This document shows positions 11,446-21,604 of a stretch of DNA of 34,496 bases, in pieces. Both the position numbers and the translations under genes were made by a program. The first letter of the stretch is position 1. Every line of letters begins with the position of its first letter. The DNA lies in the NCBI GenBank assembly GCA_032718475.1, contig JAUCBJ010003958.1, positions 1 through 34,496 of the forward strand. Direction: 5' to 3'. The notes beneath the pieces are model-generated. The model saw nothing but the letters and a program-made list of their open reading frames with translations, had not been told where the DNA came from and searched no databases. This stretch comes from Nemertoderma westbladi. Lineage: Eukaryota; Xenacoelomorpha; Nemertodermatida; Nemertodermatidae.

Positions 11446-13304
11446 CACAACTACAGAATTGGAATACTGTTCGCAACTACAGTATTGGAATACTCTTCGC
11501 AACTACAGTATTGGAATACTGTTCGCAACTACAGAATTGGAATAAAGTTCGCAATTACAGTATTGGAATACTGATCGCAACTACAGTATTGGAATATGGT
11601 TCGCAACTACAGAATTGGAATACTGTTCGCAACTACAGTATTGGAATAAAGTTCGCAATTACAGTATTGGAATAAAGTTCACAACTACAGAATCGGAATA
11701 CTGTTCGCAACTACAGAATTTGGAATACTGTTCGCAACTACAGTATTGGAATACTGTTCGCAACTACAGTATTGGAATACTGTTCGCAACTCAGAATTGG
11801 AATACTGTTCGCAACTACAGTATTGGTATAAAGTTCGCAATTACAGTATTGGAATAAAGTTCACAACTACAGAATCGGAATACTGTTCGCAACTACAGTA
11901 TTGGAATAAAGTTCGCAACTACAGTATTGGAATACTGTTCGCAACTACAGAATTTGGAATACTGTTCGCAACTACAGTATTGGAATAAAGTTCGCAATTA
12001 CAGTATTGGAATAAAGTTCACAACTACACAATTGGAATACTGTTCGCAACTACAGTATTGGAATAAAGTTCGCAACTACAGTATTGGAATACTGTTTGCA
12101 ACTACAGAATTTGGAATACTGTTCGCAACTACAGTATTGGAATAAAGTTCGCAATTACAGTATTGGAATAAAGTTCACAACTACACAATTGGAATACTGT
12201 TCGCAACTACAGTATTGGAATACTGTTCGCAACTACAGAATTGGAATACTGTTCGCAACTACAGTATTGGAAAACTGTTCGCAACTACAGTATTGGAATA
12301 CTGTTCACAATTACAGTATTGGAGTTCGCAACTACAGTATTGGAATACTGTTCGCAACTACAGAAATGGAATACTGTTCCCAACTACAGCATTGGAATAA
12401 AGTTCGCAACTACAGAATTGGAATACTGTTCGCAACTACAGAATTGGAATAAAGTTCACAACTACAGAATTGGAATAAAGTTCGCAACTACAGTATTGGA
12501 ATACTGTTCGCAACTACAGAATTGGAATACTGTTCGCACAACTACAGAATTGGAATACTGTTCGCAACTACAGTATTGGAATACTGTTCGCAACTACAGA
12601 ATTGGAATAAAGTTCGCAATTACAGTATTGGAATACTGATCGCAACTACAGTATTGGAATACTGTTCGCAACTACAGTATTGGAATAAAGTTCGCAATTA
12701 CAGTATTGGAATACTGATCGCAACTACAGTATTGGAATACTGTTCGCAACTACAGTATTGGAATATGGTTCGCAACTACAGAATTGGAATAATGTTCGCA
12801 ACTACAGAATTGGAATACTGTTCGCAACTACAGAAATGGAATACTGTTCGCAACTACAGTATTGGAATAAAGTTCACAACTACAGAATTGGAATAAAGTT
12901 CACAACTACAGAATTGGAATACTGTTCGCAACTACAGAATTGGAATACAGTTCGCAACTACAGTATTGGAATAAAGTTCACAACTACAGAATTGGAATAC
13001 AGTTCGCAACTACAGTATTGGAATAAAGTTCACAACTACAGAATTGGAATACTGTTCGCAACTACAGTATTGGAATACTGATCGCAACTACAGTATTGGA
13101 ATAAAGTTCACAACTACAGAATCGGAATACTGTTCGCAACTACAGAATTTGGAATACTGTTCGCAACTACAGAAATGGAATACTGTACGCAACTACAGAA
13201 ATGGAATACTGTTCGCAACTACAGTATTGGAATAAAGTTCACAACTACAGAATCGGAATACTGTTCGCAACTACAGTATTGGAGATCGTAACTACGTTAA
13301 GATC

Positions 13305-14303
13305 GTTAAGCAGTCAGTATTCAGGTTTACCAGATTACTATTAGGCCTAGCCAACTTCCTGCTGCCTGTAGAGGTGGATTTGGTAACTCGCTAGGTCTAA
13401 AGGACAAGGACTGCCCTTAGCGGTCCCTGGCCAACAGCAGTTATTACGAGCCTGAAAAGGACATCGGAAAGTCTGCTGCTTGTGTCAGGGATTTGCGATG
13501 GGAAACGACGACAGACTCCTAGCCAAGCCGTACTGGTTCTCGATGATCGATCCCTTCGGGGTTCGGGAGGGGTGGTACGGACACGCGAAAGGGTCGACCG
13601 ACTAACAGAGGAAGGGTTTGACGAGGACTGCCCTTAGCGGTCCCTGGTCAACAGCAGTTATTACGAGCCTGAAAAGGACATCGGAAAGTCTGCTGCTTGT
13701 GCCAGGGATTTGCGACGGGAACCGACGACAGACCCCTTAGCCAAGCCGTACTGGTTCTCGATGATCGATCCCTTCGGGGTTCGGGAGGGGTGGGACGGAT
13801 ACGCAACGGGGTCGAAAGACAAAGGACTGGACTCTACTGGCCTACCGACTGTTCGGAGCAGTTTCTCGGCTGCCGAAGCGACTACGAGCCTGAATAAGGA
13901 CTCGGAAAGCCTAGGTGGTTGGGTCTCTGCGATGAACCGATGGACCCCTAGCCAAGCCGTACTGGTTCTCGATGATCAATCCCTTCGGGGTTCGGGAGGG
14001 GTGGGACAGACACGCGAATGGGTCCACCGACATGACAGACTCCTAGCCAAGCCGTACTGGTTCTCGATGACCGATCCCTTCGGGGTTCGGGAGGGGTGGT
14101 ACGGATACGCGACAGAGTCTACCGACTAGACCGACCCTTAGCCAAGCCGTACTGGTTCCTGATGACCGATCCCTTCGGGGTTCGGGAAGGGTGGTACGGA
14201 CACGCAACAGGGTCGACCGACACCGACACTACGGCACCAAGACTAGGACCGAGGGAAAATCGGGGAACATTAGTTAGGCTAAAATCTGAGCGAACAGTGG
14301 GTA
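13305..14303 (+). repeat. Left long terminal repeat (R-U5-like) of the first BEL/Pao element
   Basis: About 1 kb repeated in direct orientation at 25,022-27,735, with only scattered differences once the insertion in the right copy is removed. It starts at GTTAAGCAG and ends near GCGAACAGTG. Internally it is built of sub-repeats: a block of about 215 bp (CCCTTAGCGG, then TTATTACGAGCCTGAAAAGG, then AGCCAAGCCGTACTGG) twice, and shorter 95-bp blocks. The core AGCCAAGCCGTACTGG appears at 13520, 13739, 13950, 14045 and 14140. The copy lacks any equivalent of the TATA-bearing sequence before the right copy; the satellite stands there instead. No clear primer-binding site follows it. The peptide frames across it are repeat artefacts. 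Confidence 0.8.
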
Positions 14304-14512
14304 ATTAAATAATATACTGTAGGGATTTATATTGTCGTGTTATATTATTGTGAATAATTTGGTGTATATGATAAGTAGATAAGTTTAATAACATTAAAAA
14401 TAAAATTGCTATAAAACTAAATATAAAACTGCACCAGCATCCCACCACCAATCAGAACAATACAATTAAGACAATAAGGTTTAACATACAATTAAAAATG
14501 GTGCACCGTGAA
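14304..14512. other. AT-rich stretch after the left LTR
   Basis: No gene. Very AT-rich. It probably includes the 3' untranslated tail of the antisense LINE remnant next to it. A tRNA-complementary primer-binding site starting TGG was looked for and not found. Confidence 0.4.
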
Positions 14513-14950
14513 TTAATAATGGTCTGCGAGGTCATTCCCCCGCAGACCCGCACCATCCCCAAAGCCCAGCGCCCTCCAGGGACGCCGGCCACCATGCAAA
14601 CAGAGGGAGTTGGAGCGGAGGAGCGTGAACTGAAGCCGCCTCCGAACTCCCCCGAGAACGCAGGCTAGGCCACGATCCCGCATCCCCTGCCGCCGAGCCA
14701 CAAGGGTCTCAGCGAGGTGGCTGATGAAGGTATCAGTCTCCTTGCACCACACCCCATTGGTGGTTCCGACAAGGGGGGTGAAGGAGAACCTTCTATCCTC
14801 GCACACCGCGCTATAGTGCACCTTCTTGGCTCGGACTCTCTGCTCGAGGACAGAGTCCAAGGACCGGTGAGCGTATGAGGGGGCGTCGGCGTTTACGAGA
14901 TGAGGGGGCGTTGGTGTATATTGGTTTGGGGAAGCCCAACTTATTCTCAA
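14513..14950 (-). pseudogene. 5'-truncated LINE remnant: C-terminal end of a reverse transcriptase ORF
   Basis: Minus-strand frame of about 145 codons ending in TAA. The pattern VHYSAVCEDRRFSFTPLV, then a Gly-rich WCKETDTFISHLAE helix, then RRRLQFTLLRSNSLCL resembles the C-terminal tail that follows the RT domain in many non-LTR retrotransposons: a conserved hydrophobic strand, a helix, then 'LSVxLQRGN'-like. The RT catalytic region is absent, so the copy is 5' truncated, as is usual for target-primed reverse transcription. It lies antisense within the 5' leader of the BEL/Pao element, between the LTR and gag, and must have inserted there. Resemblance was judged by eye; the clade is unknown. 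Confidence 0.5.
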
Positions 14951-15123
14951 TCAAGGTTCAACTGTAGGGAAGTTACATTAAAGAGTATATCCAACCAATG
15001 AAGCTTTTCCTCAACCGCAATCTTGCATTTAAGAATGTATTCCTTCTCCACAATCAATATCCGGTGACTGGCCGGGATTCCGTGGTCTGAAAAGTTCCAC
15101 CTCCAGCATCGGCGTTTTCCTCC

Positions 15124-15348
15124 ATGGTGTCAGGAATAACGGCAACAAAATTGAGAATAAGACGCGGCCAACTTCAACTGGTGGAAGTTGGGAATCCTAC
15201 AATACTCTTCAAACTCTCTCCGTGCTTACCCAACACCCACTACGAGGAAACTCTGGTATTTGAGTTAAGACAAAGCCGTGGTTTAATCAATCGACAAACT
15301 CGATCTAATAAACTCGTAGTCGGCAGATCACATATAGAGAGTCGTTAA
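15124..15348 (+). CDS. Small ORF upstream of gag, unrecognised
   Basis: ATG-started frame of 74 codons ending at TAA, in the leader between the LINE remnant and gag. Its middle (LVEVGNPTILFKLSPCLP, then ETLVFELRQSRG) has a regular beta-strand-like pattern. I do not recognise it. It is followed 6 bp later by another small ORF (15355), making a chain of small ORFs before gag. It could be an accessory protein, a remnant, or non-functional leader sequence. Confidence 0.3.
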   Translation: MVSGITATKLRIRRGQLQLVEVGNPTILFKLSPCLPNTHYEETLVFELRQSRGLINRQTRSNKLVVGRSHIESR

Positions 15349-15354
15349 CCGGGA

Positions 15355-15546
15355 ATGGAAGTATCGATCACACCCATTGACATAATTCAAGTTGAGCCAG
15401 GAATCTGGCACGTCGAGGTTGAAGTACAAGGAACGAACGTCGGATGATTCAGGATTACCGTTCGGGTAGTCCAAGCCGAGTACGAGAGCTACGAAGAACT
15501 ATTCTACGATATCGCATATCTAGCGATTAACAAGGCGGTAGAATGA
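15355..15546 (+). CDS. Small ORF with one TGA, overlapping gag by ATGA
   Basis: ATG at 15355 opens a 63-residue frame broken once by TGA at 15445-15447. The frame reads smoothly on both sides: VEPGIWHVEVEVQGTNVG before, then FRITVRVVQAEYESYEELF after. Its final TGA (15544-15546) overlaps the gag ATG (15543-15545) as ATGA. That arrangement would allow reinitiation on gag. The family is unknown. The good amino-acid pattern around the stop suggests a once-functional reading frame, but this is inference from a short stretch. Confidence 0.35.
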
Positions 15547-17189
15547 CGACGAACAACGTCTCCGACACCGATGAGATGGACACCCACACAGACTCGGAAG
15601 CCGACGAGGTACCAAACGTCAAGAACATGACCCGTCGACTAGGCGCTCTCAAAGGCGGAGTCACTCGAGCGTATCAGCGTATAGAGAAACAACTCAAGAG
15701 AGTCGAAACTCCCCTCAACAAGATACAAACTCAGCTTCAGAATATCCGAAGTATCTTATAACGATATGAGAGGATGATACAGGCGTATCAAGAACTCATT
15801 CCCGCCACCAATCAGGTAAACTACCCCAGATTAGAAGAACACGTTGTACATTTAGATGAGTACGAGCCTGAAAAGGACTCGGAAAGGGACGCTACCCCTC
15901 GATCCAACAACCCGTTTACATCTACACCACAAATCTGTAACCGCGTCATCATTAAAACTCCATCTATCACCGATCCATCGTGTATGGGAGAGAGTGCCCA
16001 TAACTATAACCCTCCTAGTCATTCCAGTTCAGACGACGTTGGCATTATCCGGGCATTGGAAAACCGACTGGCCATGCCCAAGATGGAGATCCGCACCTTT
16101 GAAGGAGACCCCGTCGATTACCTCAGATTCAAGAAATGGTTTTTCGCGCAGATTGGGTCAATGGACATAGCCGCCGCACAAAAACTAGTATATTTATCCC
16201 AATACCTGGGCGACAAACCACGCCGAATTATCGCATGCTTTGAGGGAGGAGCTCATGAGGCATACTATGACGCATGGAAAACTCTATATAAAAGATACGG
16301 AAATATCGGGACTATAATTAATAAAACTCTCGAGAAACTGATACCGGACACGGGATCCCTAGGGGACCCACAGAATATCCATGAATTCTCAGATTCCATG
16401 AAGGATGCCTACTACACTCTAAAACCATTAAATAAGGAGGAACAAGTAAACAACATTCTAAACCTCCGACAGATCGCCCGAAAGTTCCCCGGATGGCTGC
16501 AAAGTAAGTGGGCGTATAAATGCGTAGATCTCCGGTGCAGACACCCAGATCGAGATCCCAGTTTCCTCGAAATGTCGGCATTCCTGGACGATATCTCCGA
16601 AGCCATGAATGACTCGATGTGCTCGAAACAAAGTCTCGCCAAGTTAGACGGAATAGAGAGCAACTCCAGGAGTAAGACGCCCACTCAGAAACTGAGATTC
16701 CGTCCCCCTCCGGTGAGTACGATGGCCATCACCATGGCCGAGGATTCCGATGACGAAGACTACGAGGAACCGACATCAGCCGAGGAATGGGCGTGTTATC
16801 TTGCGAATTGGGCACCCGAAAGGGAACGCATCACAAACTCCCTTCTCTGTCTCTTCTGCGGAGAGAAACATAAAGTGGAATTCTACAGGAAGTTCCAGTT
16901 TGCCGAACTCGTCCCACGCTTCGAGGCGATAATGAAACACCGAGGATGCTTCCAGTGTCTTGGAACAGGTCACTATGTTCGGGATTGCGACCAAAGATCT
17001 CCAAGATCTGTAATGACCTACGTCATCACACACTCCTCCACATCCCCGCGAACTTTGACTTCACCACCCTCCCCTTTCGGATTGAAGCCAAACGAAGAGG
17101 AGAAACAAACCACGTTTCTAAAGGAAACCGGACGATTCAACGGAGGGAAACCAATCCGTTTTAGACCTCCACCGATGCATCACAAGTGA
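15543..17189 (+). pseudogene. gag: BEL/Pao gag with one in-frame stop
   Basis: Frame of 549 codons interrupted by TAA at 15759-15761, since the frame is the same before and after. The N-terminus has the BEL-type helical lead RRLGALKGGVTRAYQRIEKQ. Next comes a DUF1759-like capsid region (FEGDPVDYLRFKKWFFAQI, later LYKRYGN). The C-terminal end has two zinc knuckles: CLFCGEKHKVEFY, whose last Cys is replaced by Tyr (TAC at 16884-16886), and an intact CFQCLGTGHYVRDC. Gag would form the particle and bind the element RNA. It begins by ATGA overlap with a small upstream ORF. pol follows in the -1 frame directly at the gag stop. Residues near 30-45 of the second half (EYEPEKDSERD) are encoded by the word shared with the LTRs. 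Confidence 0.85.
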
Positions 17190-17402
17190 CAAATATATTG
17201 GCCACGATCAACCTTATAAATCGCCGTTACATGGTCTTCGCCAAAGTAATCCCAGTTAGAATTCAAGGGGTCGGGAAATGATAACGGGTCGGACGGAACC
17301 ATCATCGACCGGGATTTCCTCGAACAACTCGGCCTAGACTATGAACCTTGCAAACGGCCCATACAAACTATCACCGACCATAGAGAAGTAGAATCCGGGG
17401 AG
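17189..17402 (+). pseudogene. pol: BEL/Pao aspartic protease region, frameshifted
   Basis: Directly at the gag stop, the -1 frame reads TNILATINLINRRYMVFAKV, as in the strand before the active site of BEL proteases, and ends at TGA 17279-17281. The next frame, shared with the RT ORF, carries DNGSDGTIIDRDFLEQLGL, where D-N-G (17280-17288) stands where D-[ST]-G is expected. The region is therefore broken by a frameshift just before the active site, and the second catalytic position is Asn. The protease would have processed Gag-Pol. Confidence 0.7.
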
Positions 17403-18985
17403 GTGCAGCTCCAGATGGAAAGAGTAATGAAGGGCTACGAGACAGTTAAGCTGACAATCAAGAACGCCTTGGAACACACAGATCTCCGAGTGCGGTTCCG
17501 ACAATCAGCCGAATACACCCCTCTCTTACAGTTAGACCGAGAAGATGTAGACCTAAGGTGCCCGCCGTTGGATGTAAACCGCATCACCCTATTGATCGGA
17601 CTTGACACACCGGAATTACACATACCCACCGGAGACGTCGCCCGATCTATAAAGCAGGTTGACGGCTTTTACGCTGAACGAACAATCATGGGATGGACAC
17701 TCTGCAGCATTAAGGAAGAGACTACAGACACCTATACATACCTTCCTAAATGTCAGATTAAAGAGAATGCAACCTCCGTGGGTTATTGTTCAGCTACAGA
17801 CCTTGACGAAGATTTGTTCCTTGAGACCGAGAAAACCCAGCAGGAGATGACTAAATACTTTAATCTAGAGACCCACGAGTTCGCTGAAAAGGACGAAAAC
17901 CCGTCCGAGGAGGATCAATATTGTATTGACGTCCTTGATCAGGCCACGTTCAAAGATGGACACTGGTGTTCACCCATGCTATGGAAAGACCCAAATAAAC
18001 CAATGGCGAATAACGCCAACATGGCCCTTAGGCGACTTAAAGGGATCCTACGCCGGCTGAATGACCAACCCGATATAAAGGAGAAATATAATAATGTAAT
18101 CAAAGGATATCTCGAAGATGGATTAGCAGAAATGGTACCCCGGAATGAACTGCAAGGGGGTAAAAGAACATATTATCTCCCAACCCACTATGTGGTAGAA
18201 GCCCGGAAGGGTGGTAAAATCCGAGTAGTCAATGATGCCGCCGCTATGTATCAAGGCGAATCCCTGAACAGCCAGCTTTATACAGGGCCCAACATATACA
18301 GTACACTCATTGGCGTGTTGATCAGGTTCAAGGAAAACCGGATAGCATTCACCTGCGACATCAAAGCGATGTTTCACCAGGTCCGTACGTTACCAAGAGA
18401 CTCAGACTGTCTGCGTATATTATGGACGGATAAAACATTAACTCCACAGGAGATTAGTCAACATTGAAGGATGTAGACGTAATTCGCATGATCGTCAGGA
18501 TCTTCGGCGCTAAGGACTCGCCGGTAGCATGTAGTGATATGCTGAAGAAAACGGCAACTATGTGCGAAAACGAGTTCCCTCCAACCGTCATAGAAACCAT
18601 CCGACGATGCTTCTACGTGGACGACGGATGCGCCGGCGCGGATAATGTTGACGAGGCATATCAGCTAGCGATGGGGATGGTGGAATGTCTAAAGAAAGGA
18701 GGTTTTCCTCTCGTGAAGTTCAGATCCCACGACAAAAAACTTATGGAAAGGTTTCCGGAGGAAATCCGACTGGACAATAATAAAATGTATTCCGAGGATG
18801 TGGAACACCGTGTACTCGGCATTGAATGGGACATAGAATCAGATGAATTCATTTTCAAATATAACCCCCTACCCAAGCCTATGACGAAAAGGGGATGTTT
18901 GTCAATAAAAAGTGCAATATTCGACCCACTAAATTTCATATCTCCGGTAACCTTGGCCGGAATGAATCTGATTAAGGAAATGTAG
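17403..18985 (+). pseudogene. pol: BEL/Pao reverse transcriptase domain, one frameshift
   Basis: The first frame (to about 18455) carries a typical BEL N-terminal region (LLIGLDTPELH), then RT blocks: THYVVEARKGGKIRVVNDAAA, SLNSQLYTGPN and the first catalytic Asp in FTCDIKAMFHQV (about 18351-18380). After LWTDKTLT the frame shifts and continues with RMIVRIFGAKDSPVACS and the catalytic box CFYVDDG (about 18610-18630). Then GIEWD, the FDPLNFISPV box (BEL/Pao family DUF1758/Peptidase_A17-type linker) and a TAG at 18983-18985. It would have copied element RNA into cDNA in the particle. All RT blocks are recognisable, so the decay is recent. The family assignment is secure from YVDD plus the linker box. 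Confidence 0.9.
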
Positions 18986-19483
18986 ATAGAAGGACTGGGA
19001 TGGGATGAAGAACTCCCCCCACACCTCAGTGTCAAATGGAGAAAGTGGATGGAACAGCTCGAACACCTACATCTTATGCGGACCCCTCGACCGTTCTTCC
19101 TCGATAAACTACCCACCGATATCTTCCAGCTCCATACCTTCTCGGATGCTTCGAATACCGGAATCGGCGTAGTCACTTTCTTAAGAAGACTAAGTAACGA
19201 TGGAAACGGCGATACGAGCTTCTTATTTTCTAAAGCTAAGACAGTATCCGGGGAATTCATAGCAACGATTCCGAGACTTGAGCTACAGGCCGCAGTTTGG
19301 GCAGTGAGACAGAACCGCATGGTCATGCGGAACATACGAATCCCCATCGAATCTCAACACTTCTGGGTCGATTCGAGTATCGTTCTCTACAATCTCCACT
19401 CTCCATCACGGCGTCACACCACGTTTGTAGCGAACCGAGCCACGTAGATAAAACAGTGCACCGGCCGAGAACAGTGGCACCAC
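18986..19483 (+). pseudogene. pol: BEL/Pao RNase H domain, bounded by in-frame TAG codons
   Basis: The same frame as the YVDD segment continues between TAG 18983 and TAG 19445. It reads LHTFSDASNTGIGVV (first Asp), RLELQAAVWAVR (Glu) and HFWVDSSIVLYNL (second Asp). After the second TAG comes HHVNGKENPADLSSRG, the conserved NPAD box. All the acidic residues expected in RNase H are present; the two amber codons are the only visible lesions. It would degrade RNA in RNA-DNA hybrids during cDNA synthesis. Confidence 0.85.
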
Positions 19484-21319
19484 GTGAACGGGAAAGAAAA
19501 TCCAGCGGACTTATCAAGCCGAGGTGCCACCCCAAAACAACTCGGTAAAAGTAAACTCTGGCTTACAGGCCCGGAATTCCTGCAGCAGCCACAATTAACC
19601 TGGAGTACCCGATTTGTTCCCGAACTCGATAGCGGAAAATACTCCGAAGATGACAAGGAGATCCGTAAAGTCCATAGAAGCAATGCAGTGGAAATCTATA
19701 GTTGTCTGACCGAGCCTGCAAAGGACTCGGGCAGGCACTATAACGTCGCGACGATCTCTCAACCAGCGGCGTCTTTACACCTATTGATTGAGCAAACTTC
19801 ATCAATGAGACGGCTCATCCACCACGTTATAACCCTTCGCAACTTCCTACGGTGGAAAGACAACAAACCGATAATTCAACGAAGTATACAAGAACTCATT
19901 ATCGCGGAGAATTGTATCATTGGATATGTCCAGAGAGAAAGTTTCCCCGATGAGTGGGAACAACTCAGTGCGGGCAAGACCTTGAAACCGGACAGCTCAG
20001 TCTACCAACTGAGACCAATGATGGGAGAGGACGGACTGATTCGACTGAATACCCGGATGGCAAACGCCCCGGTTGAATACGAGGTCAAATACCCAGCGCT
20101 CCTGCCCGGAACGTCGACACTAGCCAAGCTATTAATCCAACAGTGTCACGAGGAAAACCATCACGCAGGACAGAACTGGATTATAGCTAATATACGACAA
20201 AGGTATTGGATCACCCACATCCAGCCACTGATCCGGAAAGTGTTAAAACGTTGTTTTCCTTGCAGAAGATATCTAGCACCACCACTCACACAAAAGATGG
20301 CCGACTTACCAGCCACACGTCTACAGTCCGATTTCCCACCGTTCTATGTAACCGGAGTAGACTGTTTCGGACCATTCACGGTCATCGAGCGACGATCCAA
20401 CATCAAATGCTGGGGAGCCATCTTTACCTGCCTTAGGTCTAGGGCAATCTACCTAGACATCGTGGTGAACCTTACGCAACACGCATTCATCAACGCCCTG
20501 CGTCGGTTCGTGGCGAATAATGGGACATGTCGTCATATGTATTCCGATAATGGTACAAACTTTGTGGGAGGAGAAAGAGAACTTAGAGAGGCGATCGAGG
20601 GATGGTTTACCGAGGACACCGCATCCCAAGTCTGGAGGGACCACCATATACAGTGGCACTTCCAAACACCCTTAGCACCCCATACGAGCGGGGTATGGGA
20701 AAAGCTCATCGACTTAGTAAAACGATCCATGCGCGTCGCATTAGGAGACACCCGGGTAACCCATGACACCATCCGCACAACGTTCTGCGAGATCACGGCT
20801 ACCCTGAACAACCGGCCCATCGTCCCTATCCGCGACGACCCCACAGATTTGGAGCCCCTCACTCCTAACCACCTACTGGGAAGACCCAAAACCCATATTC
20901 TTCCAGAGACAATGTTTCCGGATCCCAACGATATCGCGAGACATACCAATTGGAAGAAGGCCCAAGCGTTGGCAGCGCATTGGTGGAGAATCTGGGCCCA
21001 GGAGTACCTCATAACCCTCCGGACCAGGAGGAAGTGGAACAACACCTACAGGAATGTCGCAGTTGGCGACATGGTGCTAGTGAAAGAAGATCTCAAAGAC
21101 CGCGTCCACTGGCCTGTGGCGCGAGTCGTGACAATACACCCGAGCAAAGACGGACTTGCGAGGACTGTGACGATACGAACGGCAAAGGGCCACTACCAAC
21201 GCCCTATCCAGAGGCTGTGCCTTCTTGAAAGCAATGACAGTGGTGACTCCACGAGAGGTGATAAGTTCCCTACTCAGGATCCTGCTGCAGACATTGGTGA
21301 CAATGCTAAACCCTTTTAA
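19484..21319 (+). CDS. pol: BEL/Pao integrase and C-terminal DUF5641-like region
   Basis: Open frame of about 611 codons to a TAA at 21317. It has an HHCC zinc-binding domain (CHEENHHAG near 20143, later CFPCRRY near 20254) and an integrase core with Asp in TGVDCFGPF (about 20356), Asp in YSDNGTNFVGG (about 20545) and Glu in SGVWEKLI (about 20695). Then follow LTPNHLLGRP, WWRIWAQEYL, RTRRKWN, VGDMVLV and WPVARV, the DUF5641-type tail of BEL/Pao Pol. The DDE triad is complete. The protein joins element cDNA to host DNA. It is in the same frame as the RT tail and RNase H, so it is the end of one polyprotein and not a separate gene. The start given is only where the frame reopens after the amber codon. 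Confidence 0.9.
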   Translation: MNGKENPADLSSRGATPKQLGKSKLWLTGPEFLQQPQLTWSTRFVPELDSGKYSEDDKEIRKVHRSNAVEIYSCLTEPAKDSGRHYNVATISQPAASLHLLIEQTSSMRRLIHHVITLRNFLRWKDNKPIIQRSIQELIIAENCIIGYVQRESFPDEWEQLSAGKTLKPDSSVYQLRPMMGEDGLIRLNTRMANAPVEYEVKYPALLPGTSTLAKLLIQQCHEENHHAGQNWIIANIRQRYWITHIQPLIRKVLKRCFPCRRYLAPPLTQKMADLPATRLQSDFPPFYVTGVDCFGPFTVIERRSNIKCWGAIFTCLRSRAIYLDIVVNLTQHAFINALRRFVANNGTCRHMYSDNGTNFVGGERELREAIEGWFTEDTASQVWRDHHIQWHFQTPLAPHTSGVWEKLIDLVKRSMRVALGDTRVTHDTIRTTFCEITATLNNRPIVPIRDDPTDLEPLTPNHLLGRPKTHILPETMFPDPNDIARHTNWKKAQALAAHWWRIWAQEYLITLRTRRKWNNTYRNVAVGDMVLVKEDLKDRVHWPVARVVTIHPSKDGLARTVTIRTAKGHYQRPIQRLCLLESNDSGDSTRGDKFPTQDPAADIGDNAKPF

Positions 21320-21604
21320 GACCTTCTCATCCTGTTGACAAACTCTTTAAAATGTGATTTATCGACAATGAAAATGGACCCCCTTAAACCAACTGTAACC
21401 ACGCAATGGTATTTGTGTTTCCTCGTGTGTTATGTGGAGTCCAGCGTCACCCTGCAGATGTTTCGACTGATGCAGGGTCGTTTATGTATTGTTTACCCTG
21501 ATTTTGGTCATCGGGACCAACGACATTGGATTATTGGAAATGGTAAAGATTTGAAGTGGAATTCATTGTATCCATTGTAGTATGTTATGTTGTCCATTGC
21601 GTGC

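Larger units (their letters stand above)
4273..13295 (+). repeat. 9-kb satellite array, 26-bp monomer
   Basis: Head-to-tail array, all in one orientation. The monomer begins GGAATACTG or GGAATAAAG, continues TTCGCAACTACAG and ends TATT or AATT; each is 26 bp. Division gives about 345 monomers. Variants include a 21-bp form (GGAGTTCGC), a +1 form (CTAACAG), TGTTTCGC and CGCACAAC insertions, and CACAAC in place of CGCAAC. Since 26 is not a multiple of 3, translation runs through all three frames and repeats every 78 bp (26 aa). The many long ORFs are therefore by-products of a stop-poor monomer. No transposase, rRNA or centromere-type protein box is recognisable. The array ends with a GATCGTAACTA variant about 10 bp before the left LTR repeat. 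Confidence 0.97.

Noticed and set aside
4273-13295. Many overlapping long plus-strand ORFs (up to 341 codons) with a 26-residue repeat
   Set aside because: They are the same stop-poor 26-bp satellite read in rotating frames. All three frames are open, starts are mostly TTG, and indel variants move the frame freely.
4273-13295. CRISPR-like array of short repeats
   Set aside because: Repeats are contiguous with no unique spacers, no cas genes are present, and the context is an animal genome.
13697-14308. Repeated peptide (LAKPYWFSM...DPFGVREGW) in the left LTR, and the same in the right LTR
   Set aside because: It arises from the LTR sub-repeats, is open in more than one frame and on both strands, and breaks at each sub-repeat.
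16318-19805. Minus-strand ORFs opposite gag and pol (for example 18661-19347)
   Set aside because: Shadows of well-supported sense domains; no recognisable motifs.
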